A stretch of DNA of 64,000 nucleotides from Megachile rotundata (taxonomy: Eukaryota > Arthropoda > Insecta > Hymenoptera > Megachilidae): assembly GCF_050947335.1 (NCBI RefSeq), contig NW_027474130.1, positions 1 to 64,000 of the forward strand, written 5' to 3'. The position numbers and the translations under genes were made by a program. Shown here one piece after another: positions 52,616-64,000 of the stretch (position 1 is the stretch's first letter; the number at the start of each line of letters is the position of its first letter). A model generated the notes under the pieces. The model saw only the letters and a list, made by a program, of their open reading frames with translations. It did no database searches and had not been told where the DNA came from.

Positions 52616-55600
52616 AGCATAATATGGTTAATAATTTGAGTTAGATTGATAATAATAAGAGAAATAAGTATAGTAATTGTCGTCCTATCGATCATATCTG
52701 CATAATATGGTTAATAATTTGAGTTAGATTGATAATAATAAGAGTAATAAGTATAGTAATTGTCGTTCTATCGATCATATTTGCACAATATGGTTAATAA
52801 TATGAGTTAGATTGATAACAGTGAGTGTAATAAGTATAGTAATTGTCATTCTATCGATCATATAAGCATAATATGGCTAATAATATGAGTTAGGTTGATA
52901 ATAGTAAGAGTAATAGGTATAGTAATTGTGGTTCTATCGATCATTTAAGCAGAATATGGCTAATAATATGAGTTAGATTGATAATAATAAGAGTAATGAG
53001 TATAGTAATTGTCGTTCTATCGTTCATATAAGCATAATATGGCTAATAATATGAGTTAGGCTGATAATAATAAGAGTAATGAGTATAGTAATTGTCGTTC
53101 TATCGATCATATTTGCATAATATGGTTAATAATATGAGTTAGATTGATAACAGTGAGTGTAATAAGTATAGTAATTGTCGTTCTATCGATCATATAAGCA
53201 TAATATGGCTAATAATATGAGTTAGATTGATAATAATAAGAGTAATCAGTATAGTAATTGTCGTCCTATCGATCATAGAAGAATACTATGGCTAATAATA
53301 TGAGTTAGATTGATAATAATAAGAGTAATGAGTATAGTAATTGTCGTTCTATCGTTCATATAAGCATAATATGGCTAATAATATGAGTTAGGCTGATAAT
53401 AATAAGAGTAATGAGTATAGTAATTGTCGTTCTATCGATCATGTTTGCATAATATCGTTAATAATATGAGTTAGATTTATAACAGTGAGTGTAATAAGTA
53501 TAATAATTGTCGTTCTGTCGATCACATAAGCATAATATGGCTAATAATATGAGTTAGGTTGATAATAGTAAGAGTAATAAGTATAGTAATTGTGGTTCTA
53601 TCGATCATTTAAGCATAATATGGTTAATAATATGAGTTAGTTTGATAACATTGAGTGCAATCAGTATAGTAATTGTCGTTCTATCGATTCGATAAGCATA
53701 ATATGGCTAATAATATGAGTTAGATTGATAATAATAAGAGTAATAAGTATAGTAATAGTCGTCCGATCGATCATATCTGCATAATATGGTTAATAATTTG
53801 AGTTAGATTGATAAAAATAAGAATAATAAGTTTAGTAATTGTCGTTCTATCGATCATATAAGCATAATATAGCTAATAATACGAGTTAGATTGATAATAA
53901 TAAGAGTAATAAGTATAGTAATTGTCGTTCTATCGATCATATAAGCATAATATGGCTAATAATATGAGTTAGATTGATAATAATAAGAGAAATGAATATA
54001 GTATTTCTCGTTCTGTCGATCATATAAGCATAATATGGCTAATAATATGAGTTAGGCTGATAATAATAAGAGTAATGAGTACACTAATTGTAGTTGTATC
54101 GTTCATATAAGCATAATATTGCTAATAATATGAGTTAGGCTCATAATAATAAGAGTAATGAGTATAGTAATTGTCGTTCTATCGATCAAATTTGCATAAT
54201 ATGGTTAATAATATGAGTTAGATTGATAACAGTGAGTGTAATAAGTATAGTAATTGTCGTTCTGTCGATCATATAAGCATAATATAGCTAATAATATGAG
54301 TTAGATTGATAATAATAAGAGTAATAAGTATAGTAAATGTCGTGCTATCGATCATATCCGCATAATATGGTTAATAATATGAGTTAGATTGGTAACAGTG
54401 AGTGTAATAAGTATAGTAATTGTCGTTCTGTCGATCATATAAGCATAATATAGCTAATAATACGAGTTAGATTGATAATAATAAGAGTAATAAGTATAGT
54501 AATTGTCGTTCTATCGATCATATAAGCATAGTATGGCTAATAATATGAGTTAGGTTGATAATAGTAAGAGTAATAAGTACAGTAATTGCCGTTCTATCGA
54601 TCACATAAGCATAATACGGCTAATAATATGAGTTAGATTGGTAATAAGAAGAGTAATAAGTATAGTAATTGTCGTTCTATCGATCATATAAGCATAATAT
54701 GGCTAATAATATGAGTTAGATTGATAATTATAAGAGAAATAAGTATAGTAATTGTCGTTCTATCGATCATATTTGCATAATATGGTTAATAATATGAGTT
54801 AGATTGATAACAGTGAGTGAAATAAGTATAGTAATTGTCGTTCTATCGATCATATAAGCATAATATGGCTAATAATATGAGTTAGATTGATAATAATAAG
54901 AGTAATCAGTATAGTAATTGTCGTCCTATCGATCATAGAAGAATACTATGGCTAATAATATGAGTTAGATTGATAATAATAAGAGTAATGAGTATAGTAA
55001 TTGTCGTTCTATCGTTCATATAAGCATAATATGGCTAATAATATGAGTTAGGTTGATAATAGTAAGAGTAATAAGTATAGTAATTGTGGTTCTATCGATC
55101 ATTTAAGCATAATATGGTTAATAATATGAGTTAGTTTGATAACATTGAGTGCAATCAGTATAGTAATTGTCGTTCTATCGATCATATAAGCATAATATGG
55201 CTAATAATATAAGTTAGATTGATAATAATAAGAGTAATAAGTATAGTAATAGTCGTCCGATCGATCATATCTGCATAATATGGTTAATAATTTGAGTTAG
55301 ATTGATAAAAATAAGAATAATAAGTTTAGTAATTGTCGTTCTATCGATCATATAAGCATAATATAGCTAATAATACGAGTTAGATTGATAATAATAAGAG
55401 TAATAAGTATAGTAATTGTCGTTCTATCGATCATATAAGCATAATATGGCTAATAATATGAGTTAGATTGATAATAATAAGAGTAATAAGTATAGTATTT
55501 GTCGTCCTATCGATCATATCTGCATAATATGGTTAATAATTCGAGTTAGATTGATAAAAATAAGAATAATCAGTTTAGTAATTGTCGTTCTATCGATCGT

Positions 55601-55904
55601 ATAGGCATAATAAAGCTAATAATATGAGTTAGATTGATAATAATAAGAGTAGTGAGTATAGTCATTGTCGTTCGATCGATCATATAAGCATAATATGGCT
55701 AATGATATGAGTCAGATTGATAATAATAAGAGTAATAGGTAGAGTAATTATCGTTCTACCGATCATATAAGCATAATATGGCTAATAATATGAGTTAGAT
55801 TGATAATAATAAGAGTAATCAGTATAGTAATTGTCGTCCTATCGATCATATAAGAATAATATAGCTAATAATATGAGTTAGATTGATAATAATAAGAGTA
55901 ATGA

Positions 55905-58400
55905 GTATACTAATTGTAGTTCTATCGATCATATCTGCATAATATGGTTAATAATATGAGTTAGGCTGATAATAATAAGAGTAATGAGTATAGTAATTGT
56001 CGTTCTATCGATCATATTTGCATAATATGGTTAATAATATGAGTTAGATTGATAACAGTGAGTGTAATAAGTATAGTAATTGTCGTTCTGTCGATCATAT
56101 GGGCATAATATAGCTAATAATAAGAGTTAGATCGATAATAATAAGAGTAATAAGTGTAGTAAATGTCGTGCTATCGATCATATCCGCATAATATGGTTAA
56201 TAATATGAGTTAGATTGATAGTAGTGAGTGTAATAAGTATAGTAATTGTCGTTCTATCGATCATATTAGCATAATATGGTTAATACTATGAGTTAGATTG
56301 ATAACAGTGAGTGTAATAAGTATAGTAATTGTCGTTCTGTCGATCATATAAGCATAATATAGCTAATAATATGAGTTAGATTGATAATAATAAGAGTAAT
56401 AAGTGTAGTAAATGTCGTGCTATCGATCATATCCGCATAATATGGTTAATAATATGAGTTAGATTGATAATAATAAGAGTAATAAGTATAGTAATTGTCG
56501 TCCTGTCGATCATATCTGCATAATATGGTTAATAATTTGAGTTAGATTGATAATAATAAGAGAAATGAATATAGTAATTCTCGTTCTATCGATCATATAA
56601 GCATAATATGGCTAATAATATGAGTTAGGCTGATAATAATAAGAGTAATGAGTACACTAATTGTAGTTGTATCGTTCATATAAGCATAATATTGCTAATA
56701 ATATGAGTTAGGCTCATACTAATAAGAGTAATGAGTATACTAATTGTAGTTCTATCGATCATATCTGCATAATATGGTTAATAATATGAGTTAGGCTGAT
56801 AATAATAAGAGTAATGAGTATAGTAATTGTCGTTCTATCGATCATATTTGCATAATATGGTTAATAATATGAGTTAGATTGATAACAGTGTGTGTAATAA
56901 GTATAGTAATTGTCGTTCTGTCGATCATATGGGCATAATATAGCTAATAATAAGAGTTAGATCGATAATAATAAGAGTAATAAGTGTAGTAAATGTCGTG
57001 CTATCGATCATATCCGCATAATATGGTTAATAATATGAGTTAGATTGATAGTAGTGAGTGTAATAAGTATAGTAATTGTCGTTCTATCGATCATATTAGC
57101 ATGATATGGTTAATACTATGAGTTAGATTGATAACAGTGAGTAATAAGTATAGTAATTGTCGTTCTGTCGATCATATAAGCATAATATAGCTAATAATAT
57201 GAGTTAGATTGATAATAATAAGAGTAATAAGTGTAGTAAATGTCGTGCTATCGATCATATCCGCATAATATGGTTAATAATATGAGTTAGATTGATAATA
57301 ATAAGAGTAATAAGTGTAGTAAATGTCGTGCTATCGATCATATCCGCATAATATGGTTAATAATTTGAGTTAGATTGATAATAATAAGAGAAATGAATAT
57401 AGTAATTCTCGTTCTATCGATCATATAAGCATAATATGGCTAATAATATGAGTTAGGCTGATAATAATAAGAGTAATGAGTACACTAATTGTAGTTGTAT
57501 CGTTCATATAAGCATAATATTGCTAATAATATGAGTTAGGCTCATAATAATAAGAGTAATGAGTATAGTAATTGTCGTGCTATCGATCATATCCGCATAA
57601 TATGGTTAATAATTTGAGTTAGATTGATAAAAATAAGAGTAATAAGTATAGTAATTGTCGTTCTATCGATCATATTTGCATAATATGGTTAATAATATGA
57701 GTTAGATTGATAACAGTGAGTGTAATAAGTATAGTAATTGTCGTTCTGTCGATCATATGGGCATAATATAGCTAATAATAAGAGTTAGATCGATTATAAT
57801 AAGAGTAATAAGTGTAGTAAATGTCGTGCTATCGATCATATCCGCATAATATGGTTAATAATATGAGTTAGATTGATAGTAGTGAGTGTAATGAGTATAG
57901 TAATTGTCGTTCTATCGATCATATTAGCATAATATGGTTAATACTATGAGTTAGATTGATAACAGTGAGTGTAATAAGTATAGTAATTGTCGTTCTGTCG
58001 ATCATATAAGCATAATATAGCTAATAATATGAGTTAGATTGATAATAATAAGAGTAATATGTGTAGTAAATGTCGTGCTATCGATCATATCCGCATAATA
58101 CGGTTAATAATATGAGTTAGATTGATAATAATAAGAGTAATAAGTATAGTAATTGTCGTCCCATCGATCATATCTGCATAATATGGTTAATAATTTGAGT
58201 TAGATTGATAATAATAAGAGAAATGAATATAGTAATTCTCGTTCTATCGATCATATAAGCATAATATGGCTAATAATATGAGTTAGGCTGATAATAATAA
58301 TAGTAATGAGTACACTAATTGTAGTTGTATCGTTCATATAAGCATAATATTGCTAATAATATGAGTTAGGCTCATAATAATAAGAGTAATGAGTATAGTA
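55905..58400. repeat. 10-monomer (830 bp) tandem triplication
   Basis: GGGCATAATATAGC occurs at 56101, 56931 and 57759 (830 and 828 bp apart; 828 reflects the 2-bp deletion) and again at 63652, 71 monomers further on. Each unit runs through TAAGAGTTAGATCGAT, AAATGTCGTGCTATCG, TTGATAGTAGTGAG, GTTAATACTATGAG, ATTTGAGTTAG with GAGAAATGAATATAG, GTACACTAATTGTAG and GTTAGGCTCATA. The second unit differs by AACAGTGTGTG near 56884 and AGCATGATATGG near 57098, and the third by GATCGATTATAAT near 57789 and CATAATACGG near 58093. The edges are approximate. Confidence 0.82.
57131..57150. other. 2-bp deletion, the one phase break found in the right contig
   Basis: The sequence reads AACAGTGAGTAATAAG where neighbours read AACAGTGAGTGTAATAAG. 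One GT (or TG) of the short GTGAGTGT run is missing. Offsets crossing this point are 2 bp short of a multiple of 83 (for example 54934 to 59165 is 4231 = 51 x 83 - 2), while offsets on either side are exact. Confidence 0.85.
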
Positions 58401-60083
58401 ATTGTCGTTCTATCGATCATATTAGCATAATATGGTTAATAATATGAGTTAGATTGATAACAGTGAGTGTAATAAGTATAATAATTGTCGTTCTGTCGAT
58501 CATATAAGCATAGTATGGCTAATAGTATGAGTTAGGTTGATAATAATAAGAATAATAAGTATAGTAATTGTCGTTCTATCGATAATATAAGCATCATATA
58601 GCTAATAATATGAGTTAGATTGATTATAATAAGAGTAATGAGTATACTAATTGTAGTTCTATCGATCATATCTGCATAATATGGTTAATAATATGAGTTA
58701 GATTGATAGTAATAAGAGTAATGAGTATAGTATGTATCGTGCTATCGATCATATCCGCATAATATGGTTAATAATTTGAGTTAGATTGATAAAAATAAGA
58801 GTAATAAGCATAGTAATTGTCGTTCTATCGATCATATAAGCATAATATGGCTAAGAATATGAGTTAGGTTGATAGCAGTAAGAGTAATAAGTATAGTAAT
58901 TGTCGTTCTATCGATCATATCCGCATAATATGGTTAATAATATGAGTTAGATTGATAATAATAAGAGCAATAAGTATAGTAATTGTCGTCCTATCGATCA
59001 TATCTGCATAATATGGTTAATAATTTGAGTTAGATTGATAAAAATAAGAGTAATAAGTATAGCAATTGTCGTTCTATCGATCATATAAGCATAATATGGC
59101 TAATAATATGAGTTAGATTGATAATAATAACAGAAATGAGTATAGTAATTGTCGTCCTATCGATCATAGAAGAATAATATGGCTAATAATATGAGTTAGA
59201 TTGATAATAATAAGAGTAATGAGTATAGTAATTGTCGTTCTATCGTTCATATAAGCATAATATGGCTAATAATATGAGTTAGGCTGATAATAATAAGAGT
59301 AATGAGTATAGTAATTGTCGTTCTATCGATCATGTTTGCATAATATCGTTAATAATATGAGTTAGATTTATAACAGTGAGTGTAATAAGTATAATAATTG
59401 TCGTTCTGTCGATCACATAAGCATAATATGGCTAATAATATGAGTTAGGTTGATAATAGTAAGAGTAATAAGTATAGTAATTGTGGTTCTATCGATCATT
59501 TAAGCATAATATGGTTAATAATATGAGTTAGTTTGATAACATTGAGTGCAATCAGTATAGTAATTGTCGTTCTATCGATCATATAAGCATAATATGGCTA
59601 ATAATATGAGTTAGATTGATAATAATAAGAGTAATAAGTATAGTAATAGTCGTCCGATCGATCATATCTGCATAATATGGTTAATAATTTGAGTTAGATT
59701 GATAAAAATAAGAATAATAAGTTTAGTAATTGTCGTTCTATCGATCATATAAGCATAATATAGCTAATAATACGAGTTAGATTGATAATAATAAGAGTAA
59801 TAAGTATAGTAATTGTCGTTCTATCGATCATATAAGCATAATATGGCTAATAATATGTGTTAGATTGATAATAATAAGAGTAATAAGTATAGTATTTGTC
59901 GTCCTATCGATCATATCTGCATAATATGGTTAATAATTCGAGTTAGATTGATAAAAATAAGAATAATCAGTTTAGTAATTGTCGTTCTATCGATCGTATA
60001 GGCATAATAAAGCTAATAATATGAGTTAGATTGATAATAATAAGAGTAGTGAGTATAGTCATTGTCGTTCGATCGATCATATA

Positions 60084-63000
60084 AGCATAATATGGTTAAT
60101 AATTTGAGTTAGATTGATAATAATAAGAGAAATAAGTATAGTAATTGTCGTCCTATCGATCATATCTGCATAATATGGTTAATAATTTGAGTTAGATTGA
60201 TAATAATAAGAGTAATAAGTATAGTAATTGTCGTTCTATCGATCATATTTGCACAATATGGTTAATAATATGAGTTAGATTGATAACAGTGAGTGTAATA
60301 AGTATAGTAATTGTCGTTCTATCGATCATATAAGCATAATATGGCTAATAATATGAGTTAGGTTGATAATAGTAAGAGTAATAGGTATAGTAATTGTGGT
60401 TCTATCGATCATTTAAGCAGAATATGGCTAATAATATGAGTTAGATTGATAATAATAAGAGTAATGAGTATAGTAATTGTCGTTCTATCGTTCATATAAG
60501 CATAATATGGCTAATAATATGAGTTAGGCTGATAATAATAAGAGTAATGAGTATAGTAATTGTCGTTCTATCGATCATATTTGCATAATATGGTTAATAA
60601 TATGAGTTAGATTGATAACAGTGAGTGTAATAAGTATAGTAATTGTCGTTCTATCGATCATATAAGCATAATATGGCTAATAATATGAGTTAGATTGATA
60701 ATAATAAGAGTAATCAGTATAGTAATTGTCGTCCTATCGATCATAGAAGAATACTATGGCTAATAATATGAGTTAGATTGATAATAATAAGAGTAATGAG
60801 TATAGTAATTGTCGTTCTATCGTTCATATAAGCATAATATGGCTAATAATATGAGTTAGGCTGATAATAATAAGAGTAATGAGTATAGTAATTGTCGTTC
60901 TATCGATCATGTTTGCATAATATCGTTAATAATATGAGTTAGATTTATAACAGTGAGTGTAATAAGTATAATAATTGTCGTTCTGTCGATCACATAAGCA
61001 TAATATGGCTAATAATATGAGTTAGGTTGATAATAGTAAGAGTAATAAGTATAGTAATTGTGGTTCTATCGATCATTTAAGCATAATATGGTTAATAATA
61101 TGAGTTAGTTTGATAACATTGAGTGCAATCAGTATAGTAATTGTCGTTCTATCGATCATATAAGCATAATATGGCTAATAATATGAGTTAGATTGATAAT
61201 AATAAGAGTAATAAGTATAGTAATAGTCGTCCGATCGATCATATCTGCATAATATGGTTAATAATTTGAGTTAGATTGATAAAAATAAGAATAATAAGTT
61301 TAGTAATTGTCGTTCTATCGATCATATAAGCATAATATAGCTAATAATACGAGTTAGATTGATAATAATAAGAGTAATAAGTATAGTAATTGTCGTTCTA
61401 TCGATCATATAAGCATAATATGGCTAATAATATGAGTTAGATTGATAATAATAAGAGAAATGAATATAGTATTTCTCGTTCTATCGATCATATAAGCATA
61501 ATATGGCTAATAATATGAGTTAGGCTGATAATAATAAGAGTAATGAGTACACTAATTGTAGTTGTATCGTTCATATAAGCATAATATTGCTAATAATATG
61601 AGTTAGGCTCATAATAATAAGAGTAATGAGTATACTAATTGTAGTTCTATCGATCATATCTGCATAATATGGTTAATAATATGAGTTAGGCTGATAATAA
61701 TAAGAGTAATGAGTATAGTAATTGTCGTTCTATCGATCAAATTTGCATAATATGGTTAATAATATGAGTTAGATTGATAACAGTGAGTGTAATAAGTATA
61801 GTAATTGTCGTTCTGTCGATCATATAAGCAGAATATAGCTAATAATATGAGTTAGATTGATAATAATAAGAGTAATAAGTATAGTAAATGTCGTGCTATC
61901 GATCATATCCGCATAATATGGTTAATAATATGAGTTAGATTGGTAACAGTGAGTGTAATAAGTATAGTAATTGTCGTTCTGTCGATCATATAAGCATAAT
62001 ATAGCTAATAATACGAGTTAGATTGATAATAATAAGAGTAATAAGTATAGTAATTGTCGTTCTATCGATCATATAAGCATAGTATGGCTAATAATATGAG
62101 TTAGGTTGATAATAGTAAGAGTAATAAGTACAGTAATTGCCGTTCTATCGATCACATAAGCATAATACGGCTAATAATATGAGTTAGATTGGTAATAAGA
62201 AGAGTAATAAGTATAGTAATTGTCGTTCTATCGATCATATAAGCATAATATGGCTAATAATATGAGTTAGATTGATAATTATAAGAGAAATAAGTATAGT
62301 AATTGTCGTTCTATCGATCATATTTGCATAATATGGTTAATAATATGAGTTAGATTGATAACAGTGAGTGAAATAAGTATAGTAATTGTCGTTCTATCGA
62401 TCATATAAGCATAATATGGCTAATAATATGAGTTAGATTGATAATAATAAGAGTAATCAGTATAGTAATTGTCGTCCTATCGATCATAGAAGAATAATAT
62501 GGCTAATAATATGAGTTAGATTGATAATAATAAGAGTAATGAGTATAGTAATTGTCGTTCTATCGTTCATATAAGCATAATATGGCTAATAATATGAGTT
62601 AGGCTGATAATAATAAGAGTAATGAGTATAGTAATTGTCGTTCTATCGATCATGTTTGCATAATATCGTTAATAATATGAGTTAGATTTACAACAGTGAG
62701 TGTAATAAGTATAATAATTGTCGTTCTGTCGATCACATAAGCATAATATGGCTAATAATATGAGTTAGGTTGATAATAGTAAGAGTAATAAGTATAGTAA
62801 TTGTGGTTCTATCGATCATTTAAGCATAATATGGTTAATAATATGAGTTAGTTTGATAACATTGAGTGCAATCAGTATAGTAATTGTCGTTCTATCGATC
62901 ATATAAGCATAATATAGCTAATAATACGAGTTAGATTGATAATAATAAGAGTAATAAGTATAGTAATTGTCGTTCTATCGATCATATAAGCATAATATGG

Positions 63001-64000
63001 CTAATAATATGAGTTAGATTGATAATAATAAGAGTAATAAGTATAGTATTTGTCGTCCTATCGATCATATCTGCATAATATGGTTAATAATTCGAGTTAG
63101 ATTGATAAAAATAAGAATAATCAGTTTAGTAATTGTCGTTCTATCGATCGTATAGGCATAATAAAGCTAATAATATGAGTTAGATTGATAATAATAAGAG
63201 TAGTGAGTATAGTCATTGTCGTTCGATCGATCATATAAGCATAATATGGCTAATGATATGAGTCAGATTGATAATAATAAGAGTAATAGGTAGAGTAATT
63301 ATCGTTCTACCGATCATATAAGCATAATATGGCTAATAATATGAGTTAGATTGATAATAATAAGAGTAATCAGTATAGTAATTGTCGTCCTATCGATCAT
63401 ATAAGAATAATATAGCTAATAATATGAGTTAGATTGATAATAATAAGAGTAATGAGTATACTAATTGTAGTTCTATCGATCATATCTGCATAATATGGTT
63501 AATAATATGAGTTAGGCTGATAATAATAAGAGTAATGAGTATAGTAATTGTCGTTCTATCGATCATATTTGCATAATATGGTTAATAATATGAGTTAGAT
63601 TGATAACAGTGAGTGTAATAAGTATAGTAATTGTCGTTCTGTCGATCATATGGGCATAATATAGCTAATAATAAGAGTTAGATCGATAATAATAAGAGTA
63701 ATAAGTGTAGTAAATGTCGTGCTATCGATCATATCCGCATAATATGGTTAATAATATGAGTTAGATTGATAGTAGTGAGTGTAATAAGTATAGTAATTGT
63801 CGTTCTATCGATCATATTAGCATAATATGGTTAATACTATGAGTTAGATTGATAACAGTGAGTGTAATAAGTATAGTAATTGTCGTTCTGTCGATCATAT
63901 AAGCATAATATAGCTAATAATATGAGTTAGATTGATAATAATAAGAGTAATAAGTGTAGTAAATGTCGTGCTATCGATCATATCCGCATAATATGGTTAA
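60084..64000. repeat. Right-contig higher-order repeat, copy 2 (runs off window)
   Basis: This matches 52616 onward at 7468 bp. At about 61625-61707 it has an extra monomer (ACTAATTGTAGTTCTATCG with CATATCTGC) that the first copy lacks near 54140. At 62.5-62.9 kb it has the CATGTTTGCATAATATCG, TTACAACAGTGAG and CACATAAGC monomers that the first copy lacks near 55.0 kb, while it lacks the GTCCGATCGATC monomer pair present at 55.25 kb. By the window end the offset to copy 1 has become 7551 bp (91 monomers less 2 bp). Gains and losses are again whole monomers. Confidence 0.8.

Larger units (their letters stand above)
52616..60083. repeat. Right-contig higher-order repeat, copy 1 (about 90 monomers, 7468 bp)
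   Basis: GAAATAAGTA at 52661 and 60129, CATAGAAGAATACTATGG at 53274 and 60742, and GTCCGATCGATC at 53761 and 61229 are all 7468 bp apart: 90 monomers less the 2-bp deletion near 57141. This copy contains a nested near-repeat of its own 53.1-53.9 kb part at about 54.8-55.4 kb (CATAGAAGAATACTATGG at 53274 and 54934, 20 monomers apart) and again from 59.1 kb (59165). Confidence 0.82.
52616..64000. repeat. 83-bp satellite array, right contig (about 137 monomers)
   Basis: Same monomer, same orientation and same 83-bp period, but a different set of common variants: GATAACAGTGAGTG, GTTAGGCTGATAAT, GTCGTCCTATCG, TATCGTTCATATAAG, CATATTTGCATAAT, TGTCGTGCTATCG with CATATCCGC, AATATAGCTAAT, ATTTGAGTTAG and TTGTGGTTCTATCG. 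Several of these I did not see left of the gap. From a monomer start at 52600 (in the gap) to one at 63969 the distance is 137 x 83 less 2 bp. No gene or other element is present, and the array runs off the window end. Confidence 0.96.

Noticed and set aside
52495..52695. Open reading frame of 66 codons, minus strand
   Set aside because: Half of it is translated N bases across the assembly gap; the rest is satellite.
53750..53780. CGATCG and GATCGATC palindromes as possible recombination sites
   Set aside because: They arise from single substitutions (GTCCGATCGATC) in the ATCGAT region of the monomer and are copied with the higher-order unit; nothing else supports a site-specific function.
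1..64000. CRISPR-like array (short repeats at regular spacing)
   Set aside because: There are no unique spacers; the whole 83-bp period is repeated and variants are shared between units. No cas gene is present.
1..64000. Bacterial origin or iteron cluster, given the GATC and AT-rich repeats
   Set aside because: Iteron arrays hold a few to tens of short repeats next to a replication gene. Here about 770 monomers run without any gene, which fits eukaryotic satellite DNA.
1..64000. Centromere protein B box or telomere repeat
   Set aside because: I found no motif resembling the CENP-B box in the monomer and no run of TTAGGG- or TTAGG-like telomere repeats. Isolated GTTAGG strings (as in GAGTTAGGTTG) are monomer variants, one per 83 bp.

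Overview
This window is a single AT-rich tandem satellite DNA array from end to end. I find no gene, RNA gene, mobile element, CRISPR array or unique sequence in it. The repeating unit is 83 bp, in direct orientation throughout. About 633 monomers lie left of an N gap (52516-52615, exactly 100 N) and about 137 lie right of it. A copy matching my hand-built consensus at every base is at 3517-3599; it has 20 G or C in 83 bases (about 24% GC). Because 83 is not a multiple of three and every monomer carries stop codons, no reading frame stays open for long.

This kind of DNA points to a eukaryotic nuclear chromosome, in a heterochromatic, pericentromeric or centromeric block. That is inference from organisation only; nothing here identifies the species or the chromosomal position.

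Layout. (1) 1-13.4 kb is a mosaic of older duplications: block pairs at 75, 86 and 136 monomers apart, a 7-monomer tandem duplication near 1.9-2.7 kb, a patch of 3- and 4-monomer higher-order repeats (HORs) at 4.0-6.1 kb, and a 33-monomer (2739 bp) duplication at 9.1-14.2 kb. (2) 13.4-44.2 kb is a young HOR domain whose basic unit is 76 monomers (6308 bp). One copy is complete, three more are altered only by whole-monomer gains and losses (83, 50 and 82 monomers), and partial copies sit at both ends. (3) 44.2-52.5 kb is a separate domain marked by a private variant (GTATAATGAATG), with a 73-monomer (6059 bp) spacing. (4) After the gap, 52.6-64.0 kb holds a different monomer subfamily set with a spacing of about 90 monomers (7468 bp) and an internal 10-monomer tandem triplication.

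The most striking property is register. Across the left contig, markers up to 52 kb apart stay in the same 83-bp phase with a net shift of only 1 bp, traced to one deletion near 39142. In the right contig the net shift is 2 bp, traced to one deletion near 57141. All the other length changes I traced are exact multiples of 83 bp. This fits unequal exchange or conversion between aligned monomers. All coordinates and spacings were worked out by hand from marker variants; HOR edges are approximate unless stated.
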